64,000 nt of DNA, from the NCBI GenBank assembly GCA_002794705.1, contig PGTK01000001.1, positions 324,201 through 388,200 of the forward strand, written 5' to 3'. This DNA is from Candidatus Thermofonsia Clade 1 bacterium (GTDB lineage: Bacteria > Chloroflexota > Anaerolineae > Aggregatilineales > UBA2796). This document shows, in pieces, positions 47,083-54,969 of this stretch; within the stretch, counting starts at the first letter, position 1, and every line of letters begins with the position of its first letter. A program made the position numbers and the translations under genes. Under the pieces are notes generated by a model that did not search any database, was not told where the DNA came from, and saw nothing but the letters and a program-made list of their open reading frames with translations.

Positions 47083-50000
47083 ATGGACACCTACCAGCTA
47101 CTCCTTGTGGCAGCTTGTGGCGACGATCTGGCTGATGTGCGCCGCCTGATGAATGCCGCCGCCCTGCCTGAGCCACTCCTGTACCTCGTTCGCCCTGAAG
47201 AGCGCACGCCGAACGCTCAGATTGCAACGCCCGATCTCATCCTGATCAAATACGGCGCGTTACAGCACTGTTGCAAAGGATTCCTTAGCCATTTTCAGGC
47301 GCAACTGCCTGAAGTCCCGCTCGTCCTCTTGGTGAGCGCCCAAGAGCGCGCTACGGCGCAGCCCCTTGCCGAACTCTACCACACGCTGCTCTTCGATTAC
47401 ACACAGACAGAGCCGTACATGCTGCATCAGATAGTCCGTTTTGCCATTCAGCAGCGCTATGTGCAGCACAGCCTTGAGCGAACCTTACAAGCCTTTTCAG
47501 ATAGCAGCCGCCTGCTCTACAACTTGATCAATCACAACGCCGACGGCATGTTAGTGATTGATCAGGACGGGATCATCCGTTTTGCCAATCCAGCGGCTAC
47601 TGCGCTGTTCGGGCGCACGACGGAGTCCCTGATCGGAATGCCATTCGGCTTTCCGCTCCTGATGGGGCAAATGGCAGAGCTGGACTTGCGCACGGCTGAT
47701 GGGCGTGAGCGCGTGGTCGAGATGCGCCTTGTGAACACAGAGTGGCAGGGGCAACCAGCTTATCTCGCCACCTTGCGCGATATCACTGAGCGCAGCCTTG
47801 CCCAGCGCCATTTGCAGCGGCGCCTCTCCCTAGAGAGCCTGTTGGCGACTATTTCTGCCCAATTTGTCAGCCTGCCAATTGCCGAAGTGGATGAACGCAT
47901 CAATAACGCGCTAGAGCAGCTGGGGAAATTCATCGGTGCAGAGCACGCCATGCTAGTTGACTTGACCCAATCATCTTGGGAGCGCGCTCTCACGCATCTA
48001 TGGGAAGCAGATCACATTGTCGGGCGCTACCCATTCATCAATCCCGAAGTGGCGCATCGCTTCTACACAGAAGCCTTTCGAGAGCGGGATATCCTGATCA
48101 TCCCAGATGCGCAGCAGTTTCCTGCTGAGCAAGACTTGCAACGCGCTTTGATAGCGCGCGGTGTACGCACGCTGATGGCAATCGCTGTGCGTCAGCATGG
48201 CAAGCTGCGCGGCTGCTTGGCCTTCACTGCCGTCAGCCAACAGCGCCCTTGGCAGTATGAGGACGCTGCTCTGCTCTCCATTGCGGCGGATGTCTTTGCC
48301 AGTGCCCTGCGCCGCGCTGAGATCAACCGTGCGCTGCGCGAAAGCGAGGCGCGCCTGCGCTTTGTGATCAACAGCGCGCCGCTGATCCTCTTCACTTTTG
48401 ATACAAACGGGATTGTGAACTTCCTCGAAGGTGCTCTGCTGAATAAACACCTCCCCGAGCTACGCAGATGGACTGGTAGCAGTGCTCTGGACGATATCTA
48501 CATTGGCGCGCACCTAGCGAGTGTGCTGCAAGGCGAGACACGCCGCGTTATTTTCAAGCCCTCTGATGAGAGCGTCTTAGAAATCCACTTGACGCCGCTG
48601 TACGACGATAAACGTGCGATCATCGGCGGCATAGGCATTGCTGTTGATGTCACAGAACGTCAACGCGCTCAAGAGGCTGAGCAGCGCCAAGCCATGCTCT
48701 TGCGCACGCTTGCCGAAGCCTCCACTGCCCTGACCAGCTCGCTGGAGATGAAGCGCGTGCTGGAGACGATCCTTGACTATGCCCAGCGCCTTGTGCCGTG
48801 CGACGGCAGCTCTGTAGTGCTGTTTGAAGGGCAGAAGAGTCAAGTCAGCGCTGCACGCGGGCGCTCTAGCCACCTCACACAGGAGCGCTGGGCGATTATC
48901 CTCGCCAATATGGACGTTCAAGCGCGCTTAGAGCATCTGCGGCAAGCAGGCATTGCAGACTTAATTCCAGACACAACTACCGATCTAAGATGGCTGCCGA
49001 TTGAAGGCACGGAATGGGTTAAGTCTTATGTTGGCTTGCCTATTGAGCTGGAGGGGCGCGTGATCGGTCTCTTGAACTTTGATAGTGCCACGCCGAACTA
49101 CTTCACACAAGAGCATGTGGAGCGCCTGAAAACGTTAGCAGGCTATGCTGCCATTGCCATTCAAAACGCTAACCTCTATCAGACTATCCAGCGCAACGCC
49201 AAAGACCTTGAGCGCCACGTACGGCGGCGCACTGCCGAGCTAGACGTAGAGCGGGCGCGCCTGCGCGCCATACTCGATGCAATGGAAGAGGGCGTGATCT
49301 TTTTTGAACTCAAGGATGTTTGGCGCGCCACATACACCAATCCCGCTTTTCATCGGCTTTTCGGCTATCGTGAGTCAGAGATCGTCGGGCAGTCCATCCT
49401 CGATATCGCCGCCCGAATCCCGCCGTCCGATTCGAGCCCGTCGCTCCCAGAATTAGCACATGCTATTGATCAGAATGGCAGCTGGCACGGCAATTTGCGC
49501 TTTCAGCGCGCTGAGGGCGGCTTGTTCGATGCGTACGTGGCAGCCACTAAGGTCTCGGAAATGCGCGGCAAGTTCGTCGGCACGGTCATCTTGATCCGCG
49601 ATATCAGCAAGGAAAGGGCGCTGCAGGAACAGAAAGATCGCTTCATTGCCAATGCCGCGCATGAGTTGCGCACGCCGCTCACGAACCTCAAAATGCGCTT
49701 GTACCTGTTGCGCCGTCAACCAGAGGTGGCTGAGACGCATTTGAGCGTGATTGAGCAAGTGGTGCGCCGCATGCAGGGCATTGTTGAAGACCTGCTGGAC
49801 GTGACGCGCTTTGAGCGCGGCATGATCACGCTCAACCGCGAGCGCATCTGCCTGACCGACGTGCTGCAAGATGCTCTGCACGTGCAGCGCCCGCACTTTG
49901 AACAGAAACAGGTCCAGTTGACGGGCGATCTGCCCGCTGATCCTCTGCTTGTCTTAGGCGATGCTGAGCGTTTGACGCAGGTCTTCACCAATTTGCTGGT

Positions 50001-50289
50001 GAATGCGCTAAACTATACAGGAACAGGCGGCAGTGTGCATCTGAGCCTGAGGCAAGACGGCGCAGAGGCAGTGATAGAGGTGCAAGATAGCGGCATCGGC
50101 ATTGATTCCGAGTCGCTCAAGCACATTTTTGAGCCGTTCTTCCGCGCCAACTTGGGGACTCAACGTGGCACGGGGCTAGGGCTGACCATTGCCCGCGAAA
50201 TTGTGCAGGCACACGGCGGCAGCATCGAGGCGCGCAGCCAAGTTGGGATCGGCACAACCATGATCGTACGTTTGCCGCTTGCCGAATGA
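47083..50289 (+). CDS. Multi-sensor histidine kinase with N-terminal pseudo-receiver
   Basis: A 1068-residue soluble kinase, 90 bases after kaiC. Domains in order (residues from ATG 47083): a receiver-like fold at 1-130 (YQLLLVAACGDDL, then LILIKYG where the phospho-Asp should be); PAS 145-245; GAF 250-425; PAS 430-535; GAF 545-710; PAS 725-840; phospho-His domain with FIANAAHELRTPLTNLK near 850; HATPase with TNLLVNALNYTGTGG, VQDSGIGIDSES and GTGLGLTIAREI. No membrane helix. AAAGG lies before the ATG; a TTG at 47020 is also possible. The layout recalls CikA (GAF, kinase, pseudo-receiver) but in another order. Probably clock output or input (inference). No response regulator is adjacent. Confidence 0.88.
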   Translation: MDTYQLLLVAACGDDLADVRRLMNAAALPEPLLYLVRPEERTPNAQIATPDLILIKYGALQHCCKGFLSHFQAQLPEVPLVLLVSAQERATAQPLAELYHTLLFDYTQTEPYMLHQIVRFAIQQRYVQHSLERTLQAFSDSSRLLYNLINHNADGMLVIDQDGIIRFANPAATALFGRTTESLIGMPFGFPLLMGQMAELDLRTADGRERVVEMRLVNTEWQGQPAYLATLRDITERSLAQRHLQRRLSLESLLATISAQFVSLPIAEVDERINNALEQLGKFIGAEHAMLVDLTQSSWERALTHLWEADHIVGRYPFINPEVAHRFYTEAFRERDILIIPDAQQFPAEQDLQRALIARGVRTLMAIAVRQHGKLRGCLAFTAVSQQRPWQYEDAALLSIAADVFASALRRAEINRALRESEARLRFVINSAPLILFTFDTNGIVNFLEGALLNKHLPELRRWTGSSALDDIYIGAHLASVLQGETRRVIFKPSDESVLEIHLTPLYDDKRAIIGGIGIAVDVTERQRAQEAEQRQAMLLRTLAEASTALTSSLEMKRVLETILDYAQRLVPCDGSSVVLFEGQKSQVSAARGRSSHLTQERWAIILANMDVQARLEHLRQAGIADLIPDTTTDLRWLPIEGTEWVKSYVGLPIELEGRVIGLLNFDSATPNYFTQEHVERLKTLAGYAAIAIQNANLYQTIQRNAKDLERHVRRRTAELDVERARLRAILDAMEEGVIFFELKDVWRATYTNPAFHRLFGYRESEIVGQSILDIAARIPPSDSSPSLPELAHAIDQNGSWHGNLRFQRAEGGLFDAYVAATKVSEMRGKFVGTVILIRDISKERALQEQKDRFIANAAHELRTPLTNLKMRLYLLRRQPEVAETHLSVIEQVVRRMQGIVEDLLDVTRFERGMITLNRERICLTDVLQDALHVQRPHFEQKQVQLTGDLPADPLLVLGDAERLTQVFTNLLVNALNYTGTGGSVHLSLRQDGAEAVIEVQDSGIGIDSESLKHIFEPFFRANLGTQRGTGLGLTIAREIVQAHGGSIEARSQVGIGTTMIVRLPLAE

Positions 50290-50322
50290 GTGGATCGATT
50301 CGGAACAGGAGAAGTCACGCGC

Positions 50323-50760
50323 ATGTCTGAGGCGCCACGCGCTTTTGAGATCAGCACGCCCATCACCATCCGCAGCTACGATATTGACTTCGCAGGCATT
50401 GTCAGCAACATCGTCTACGTACGCTGGCTAGAAGACTTGCGCCTGATGTGGCTAGAGCGCTTTTTGCCGCTGCAGCCGATGATCGAGCGCAACCACGGAC
50501 CCGTGCTGGTTGCTACGCATATCGAGTATAAGCGTCCGTTGCGCCTGTTCGATCCTGTGATCGGGCATTTGTGGCTGGCTGAGCTGGGACGGGCGCGCTT
50601 CACAGTCGCGGCGGAGTTCAAGCGCAACGGCGAAGTAACCACTAGCGCAACTCAGCACGGCGTTTTTGTAGATTTCACCACTATGCGTCCGTTGCCCGTG
50701 CCGGAGGCAATGCGCCGCGAGTTCGAGGCGCTGCACGGGCGCACAGAGGGCGCTCAGTGA
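50323..50760 (+). CDS. Acyl-CoA thioesterase (4HBT hotdog)
   Basis: A 145-residue hotdog-fold thioesterase. TITIRSYDIDFAGIVSNIVYVRWLED is the 4-hydroxybenzoyl-CoA thioesterase/YbgC signature, with the active-site Asp in YDIDFAG. It would hydrolyse an acyl-CoA or acyl-ACP; the substrate is unknown. ATG 50323 has AGGAG 12 bases upstream; a GTG at 50290 directly after the kinase stop is an alternative. It is probably the last gene of the kai transcript, although no link to the clock is evident. Confidence 0.88.
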   Translation: MSEAPRAFEISTPITIRSYDIDFAGIVSNIVYVRWLEDLRLMWLERFLPLQPMIERNHGPVLVATHIEYKRPLRLFDPVIGHLWLAELGRARFTVAAEFKRNGEVTTSATQHGVFVDFTTMRPLPVPEAMRREFEALHGRTEGAQ

Positions 50761-50855
50761 CCGTTTGCCGCATAGCATGAGGCGTGTTATAACCATCATA
50801 AGTCAGAGTCGGCTGCGCAGCAGGCTGCAGCGCTTAGTTACAATGGTGTGTGCAT

Positions 50856-52097
50856 ATGGCGTTACCTGAATTGATGGGCGAGGTAGACCCCTTTGCGGCG
50901 CGCTCAACAACTTCAGCCGTGCAGTCGGCTGAGGATACGCTGCAGCGCCTAGCTGCTGCCCTTGAGGATGTTTTCCTGATTTACAACGTTGACTACCAAG
51001 AGCATCCCACGCGGGAAGGCAATATGGCACATGCCGTTGTCTTTCAGGGCAAGCTGCTCGCCGACTCCGAGCCGACCTATCCGATTTTGCTTAAGCGCTA
51101 TAAGGCGCTGGGCTATACACCTCTATTGCGCCGCAAAGGCAACCTCGATCTGGTGATTCTGATCGAGGGTACAATACAGCCGCGTCGGATTAACTCACCT
51201 GTCTGGCTGCATATAGCGCTGCTCTTGCTCACCATCATCACAGCGACGCTCAGTGGCGCTCAGTTTCAGGGCGCGGCGCTCAACATGCGCGCCTTGCAGC
51301 GCGGCGACCTGAGCAGTCTTGGCACGGTCATTCAGGCAGGTGCGCCTTTTGCGCTTACGCTCTTGCTGATTCTGGGCGTGCATGAGATGGGACACTACTT
51401 CGCAGCGCGCCGCCACAAAGTGGACGTGACCTTGCCGTATTTCATCCCGTTTCCGTTTTTTCTGCTCGGCACGCTCGGCGCTGTGATTTTCATCAAGAGT
51501 CCGCTCAATAACCGCAAGGCGCTGTTTGATGTCGGCATCAGCGGACCGTTAGCGGGCTTTGTGGTGGCGCTGATCGCCTACATCATCGGCTTGTTTTTGC
51601 CGCCCAGCGGCGTAAACAGCCTGCTTTTGCAGGGCGTGGGCAATGAACGCATCGGAATGCCGATCCTGTTGCAGGGCATAGGCGATATTCTGCGTCCTGA
51701 TTTGCTGCAGACCTACAGCGGACGCAATATTTCATCGCTCTCTGTGTTTGTGGCGCGCCAACCGATTGCATTTGCGGCATGGTTCGGCATGTTGTTGACC
51801 GTGCTGAACTTGCTGCCTATCGGTCAGCTGGATGGCGGGCATGTCATGTATACGCTCTTCGGCGAGGCAGCTTGGACAATCGCCGTGATCACCTTTGCTG
51901 TCATGATCTTCCTGGGGCTGACGATCTTCCCAAGTTTGTTGTTCTTCGCGCTGCTCGCCTTCCTCACAGGACTGCGCCACCCGCCGCCGGGCGATGATAT
52001 CACGCCGCTCGATCCCAGACGCAAGCTGATCGGCTACGCCACCATTGTGCTGTTCTTCCTAATCGGCACAGCGACGCCCTTCACCTTCGGGCGCTAG
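50856..52097 (+). CDS. Site-2-type membrane protease (M50)
   Basis: A 413-residue intramembrane zinc protease. A soluble N-terminal domain of about 110 residues precedes at least six membrane helices. The zinc motif is LGVHEMGHYFAARRHKVDV near residue 178 and the third ligand lies in LNLLPIGQLDGGHVMY, as in group III/cyanobacterial-plant EGY-like members. FGRNISSLSV and PFFLLGTLGAVIFIKSP are also typical. It may cut anti-sigma factors or other membrane proteins; the target is not seen. A TACAAT box lies about 14 bases before the start, suggesting a near-leaderless mRNA. Confidence 0.92.
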   Translation: MALPELMGEVDPFAARSTTSAVQSAEDTLQRLAAALEDVFLIYNVDYQEHPTREGNMAHAVVFQGKLLADSEPTYPILLKRYKALGYTPLLRRKGNLDLVILIEGTIQPRRINSPVWLHIALLLLTIITATLSGAQFQGAALNMRALQRGDLSSLGTVIQAGAPFALTLLLILGVHEMGHYFAARRHKVDVTLPYFIPFPFFLLGTLGAVIFIKSPLNNRKALFDVGISGPLAGFVVALIAYIIGLFLPPSGVNSLLLQGVGNERIGMPILLQGIGDILRPDLLQTYSGRNISSLSVFVARQPIAFAAWFGMLLTVLNLLPIGQLDGGHVMYTLFGEAAWTIAVITFAVMIFLGLTIFPSLLFFALLAFLTGLRHPPPGDDITPLDPRRKLIGYATIVLFFLIGTATPFTFGR

Positions 52098-52099
52098 GC

Positions 52100-52132
52100 A
52101 AAAAAATATCGCCCAGCTACGTGCTGGGCGAT
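52100..52132 (-). terminator. Strong terminator
   Basis: Perfect 10-bp stem (ATCGCCCAGC / GCTGGGCGAT, loop TACGT, 52108-52132). On the minus strand it is followed by seven T (52100-52106), so it ends the minus-strand gene that stops at 52146; it may also slow plus-strand readthrough from the protease gene. Confidence 0.92.
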
Positions 52133-52145
52133 GTATCTCGCGCTC

Positions 52146-52574
52146 TCAGGCGCTCTGAGGCTGCGCTTGCTTATCAACGTTGATCAGCCAGTCCATTGCC
52201 TTGTCAGGATCAGTGAAGACGCGCACCATTACATCGTGGTTAGCGAAAGACTCAATAAACTGGATCATGTTCATGCGCCCCATGACCGACTCAGGCACAA
52301 CGAGCGCCCAGTACTTCCAGCCTGCTTCCATAGTGCGCGGCAACCAGACCGTATCAATCCACTGCGACTCTTCGTCCGTTACACCTTCGATATCGCGGTT
52401 GTCCGAGAGCCACTTGAAGGCTTTGCGCTCGATCAAGTAGTCTGTGCCGCGCATGAGCGCCTCCTTCAGGTAGTCGCCGCCGATACCGTGCCGATAGACG
52501 TGATGAACGATGCCTGTATCCTCGTGGAACCACAGCGTAACGTATTGATTGTCAATTATAGTGATGGTAGACAC
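52146..52574 (-). CDS. SpoIIAA/STAS-like protein
   Basis: A 142-residue soluble protein: VSTITIIDNQYVTLWFHEDTGIVHHVY then a central helical region and LVVPESVMGRMNMIQFIESFANHDVMVRVFTDPDKAMDWL. The order strand, helix, strand and the FTDPDKAMDWL ending are those of SpoIIAA-like (STAS-superfamily) proteins found in Chloroflexota and cyanobacteria. No phospho-Ser could be assigned. GTG 52574 is chosen because GAGGG lies 9 bases before it; reading from 52640 adds 22 unrelated residues. It has its own terminator and no partner genes. Confidence 0.65.
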   Translation of the reverse strand: MSTITIIDNQYVTLWFHEDTGIVHHVYRHGIGGDYLKEALMRGTDYLIERKAFKWLSDNRDIEGVTDEESQWIDTVWLPRTMEAGWKYWALVVPESVMGRMNMIQFIESFANHDVMVRVFTDPDKAMDWLINVDKQAQPQSA

Positions 52575-52753
52575 GTGATATTTCCCTCGCGCTGGACGAA
52601 TTGTCTGCAAAAGTATATTGCTCACAAGAAGATAGAACAAGCATCTGTTCGTAACAGTTGCCTAACAACTTGGGCGCATTGCTGAGCAAGCGCGCTTGCT
52701 CAGCCTCGTGCTATGCGGCACAATTGGACTTGCGTTAGAAGGAGGGAGATCGC

Positions 52754-53173
52754 GTGCGCTCACCTATCTATCCTGAAGTTGAGATGGTTGGCGTGATGAT
52801 CGAAGGCGTGCATATCGATCACTGCCCACGCAGCGGCGGTCACTGGCTGGATGGCGGCGAATTGGCGTTGCTGGCTAAGCGCCCTGCTGAGGAAGTAGAC
52901 GCAATCTTGCGCGCAGGGACGCCTGTCGAGCGCCTGATCCACGAGAGCAGCCGCCTTTGCCCACGTGACCACACGCCATTGCAACAGATCGAGTTTCCCA
53001 ACTACGCACACCTCAAAATTGATCGCTGTCCGATGTGCAGTGGGGTCTGGCTGGATGCAGGCGAGTTGAGCCAAGCGCTCACTCTGTTGGGCAGACCCGC
53101 CGATAGCACTGAAGCACCCACACCAACCGGCGGCGTCCTGCGCTTGATTCAACGTCTGCTTGGACTGAGCTAA
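52754..53173 (+). CDS. TFIIB-type zinc-ribbon protein
   Basis: A 139-residue protein with two zinc-ribbon units. Unit 2 is complete: LCPRDHTPLQQIEFPNYAHLKIDRCPMCSGVWLDAGEL, here given as CPRD...CPMCSGVWLDAGEL. Unit 1 (HCPRSGGHWLDGGEL) has lost its first Cys pair: the protein starts RSPIYPEVEM where CPxC is expected. It likely binds one zinc ion and nucleic acid or protein. GTG start with AGGAGGGAG upstream. A hydrophobic C-terminus (LRLIQRLLGLS) could be an amphipathic helix. A small ORF follows 16 bases later. Confidence 0.8.
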   Translation: MRSPIYPEVEMVGVMIEGVHIDHCPRSGGHWLDGGELALLAKRPAEEVDAILRAGTPVERLIHESSRLCPRDHTPLQQIEFPNYAHLKIDRCPMCSGVWLDAGELSQALTLLGRPADSTEAPTPTGGVLRLIQRLLGLS

Positions 53174-53189
53174 TTGCGAAGGAGCGCCT

Positions 53190-53342
53190 ATGCAATTGAA
53201 TAGCCCCTCAATGGCGGACTGGCAAGCGCGCCGTCTGAAGTTCAGCCTCCGCTGTACAGCGGTAACAACGCTGTGCAGTGCCGCTTTTAGCTCGATCGCC
53301 ACACATCAACTCGACCTTGTGCCGATCCTCAGCTCTGCCTAG
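53190..53342 (+). CDS. Putative 50-residue small protein
   Basis: ATG 53190 has AAGGAG 6 bases upstream and an open frame of 50 codons (begins MQLNSPSMADWQARRLKFSL, ends ILSSA) to TAG at 53340. It follows the zinc-ribbon gene closely and overlaps the end of the convergent GH5-like gene by 4 bases. No family is recognised. The ribosome-binding site is better than chance, but the codon content is not distinctive. Confidence 0.35.
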   Translation: MQLNSPSMADWQARRLKFSLRCTAVTTLCSAAFSSIATHQLDLVPILSSA

Positions 53343-54838
53343 CGGCGCGTGAAGCGCTCTAAGACTTGCACTGCAGGCTTGGGCGCGTAGTCTACTGTCC
53401 ATAAGCCGAAGTGATGCTCAGCGTTATCGGCGCTGGGGCAGGCAAGCGGGATGCATGTCGCGTCTGTTGGAAAGTCGAAGGCTGTCCAGAGCAGCCAGCC
53501 GAGCAAATTGGCGTTTTCGGCCGTTTGAAGGGCGGCTTCAAGGCGGCGTGCCTGCTCCTGCAGCGCAGCGGGATTCGTAGCGCGGGCGGGATAGCCCAGC
53601 TCCTGCAGCAGGATCGGCTTGCGGCTGCCGGCGCGCAGCGCGTTGATGCGCTCATGTAGATTTCCAGCTGAGCGCCAATGATGAAAGCTGAGGAAGTCCG
53701 TAGCGCGCTCAGTGACCAGTGAGCCTTCGTTCCAGCCGGCCGTGAGCAAGTGATTGGGCGCCGCAGCGCGAATACGCGGCGCAAGCTGATTCAGCCACGC
53801 GATCACGTCCGCAGAGCGGGCATAGCCGCGCACGTAGTCAATATCGCCTTCGTTGCGCAGGTCAAAAGCGAGGATCGCGGGTTCGTCGCGGTAGCGCGAG
53901 ACGATGAACAGGCTCTGCGCGTCGGCAATCGCGGAGTCAGTGTAGAGCGGGCGCATAATCAAGTCAGGCAGATCGTTCAGGGTGAGCAAGACGCGCATAC
54001 CGCGCTCAGCAGCAAGTCGGATCGTGCCATCGAGACGCGCAAAGGCCTCTGGATGCGGCACAATCCCGCTCCCGACGCACTGAAAGAGCGCCTCATGCCA
54101 AGCGAAGATACGGATCGTGTTGACTCCAGAGGCAGCCAGTAGGTCTAGCTCACGGGCGATGATCGCCAGATCAGACTGCGTTAAGAAACGTCGCCATGGC
54201 GCACGGGCAGGATAGTAATTCACGCCGCGCGCCACAAACGGCGCGCCATTCGCTGTAAAGCGTCCCGCTTCTAAGCGCACGAAATCGCCTTTGCCGTACG
54301 GCGTGTAAAGCGGTAGCTGCGCAGCAGCGATCTCAGCCTCAGTGCAGGTCTCAGGGGGAGGTGGCGTGAGGGCGTTGTGGCGGCGCAGCGCCTGAGCCGC
54401 CTCCCTGCCCTGTGGCTGCACGGCAAGCGCTCGCCGATATGCCTCTAATGCTGCGGGCAAGTCGCCGCGCCGCTCAAGCGCAACGCCATAGTTATAGTAG
54501 GCGGGATAGAGCAGCAAGCGCGGCGACTCCGTCCCTTCGCAGCCTGCCGCTTGATTGACTAGCAGGGTCAGGGCGCCAATGACGCGCTGCCAATCACGAT
54601 TCCAAGCAGCGTGCAAGTTGCCACACAAATCAAGCGGCTCTAGCAGGCGCAAGTCATCAGGAATGGCGAAAGCAGCCTCAATTGCTGCATCCGCGCTGCG
54701 AAAAGCGCTGGCATCATAGGTCGGAAGGGGTACGTGCGGCTCAGCAGGGCGCGTTGTGCCATTGCTGCTGAAGCTCAGCAGCGCAACCACGCCGATCAGT
54801 GCCATGCTATAAAGGATGAATCGCAGAGCGCGCCCCAT
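53339..54838 (-). CDS. Exported GH5-like glycoside hydrolase with TPR segment
   Basis: A 499-residue protein. Residues 1-25 are a signal or membrane anchor. Residues about 110-160 hold TPR units (NYGVALERRGDLPAALEAYRRAL). The rest is a (beta/alpha)8 glycosidase of clan GH-A: FVARGVNYYPARAPWRR, GVNTIRIFAWHE, acid/base Glu in LAFDLRNEGD, and nucleophile Glu in PILLQELGYPAR, then LGWLLWTAFDFP. It probably attacks beta-glycans such as cellulose, mannan or lichenan at the cell surface; the substrate is not known. Start at ATG 54838; a TTG one codon earlier is also possible. Downstream of the GH65 locus on the same strand. Confidence 0.82.
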   Translation of the reverse strand: MGRALRFILYSMALIGVVALLSFSSNGTTRPAEPHVPLPTYDASAFRSADAAIEAAFAIPDDLRLLEPLDLCGNLHAAWNRDWQRVIGALTLLVNQAAGCEGTESPRLLLYPAYYNYGVALERRGDLPAALEAYRRALAVQPQGREAAQALRRHNALTPPPPETCTEAEIAAAQLPLYTPYGKGDFVRLEAGRFTANGAPFVARGVNYYPARAPWRRFLTQSDLAIIARELDLLAASGVNTIRIFAWHEALFQCVGSGIVPHPEAFARLDGTIRLAAERGMRVLLTLNDLPDLIMRPLYTDSAIADAQSLFIVSRYRDEPAILAFDLRNEGDIDYVRGYARSADVIAWLNQLAPRIRAAAPNHLLTAGWNEGSLVTERATDFLSFHHWRSAGNLHERINALRAGSRKPILLQELGYPARATNPAALQEQARRLEAALQTAENANLLGWLLWTAFDFPTDATCIPLACPSADNAEHHFGLWTVDYAPKPAVQVLERFTRR

Positions 54839-54893
54839 CAAGCAAGCGCCTCACGCGAATCTCTGCTATGTTTCTGGCTGTTTGCCATGCGCA

Positions 54894-54946
54894 TGTCCAT
54901 TCCCAAGCTCATCATAGCACTTTGGGGCAAACTTTGGGAATGGACA
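54894..54946. repeat. Inverted repeat between GH65 and GH5-like genes
   Basis: TGTCCATTCCCAA (54894-54906) and TTGGGAATGGACA (54934-54946) are perfect 13-base complements with a 27-base loop. It starts 24 bases past the GH65 stop. It has no T-run; it may be a transcript-end hairpin or a regulator site for the next gene. Confidence 0.6.
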
Positions 54947-54969
54947 GTGGGAAAGCGTTGAGTTGGCGT

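Noticed and set aside
54911..54916. Minus-strand TATGAT as promoter of the GH5-like gene
   Set aside because: No -35-like hexamer at a suitable distance; position inside the loop of an inverted repeat makes the assignment weak.
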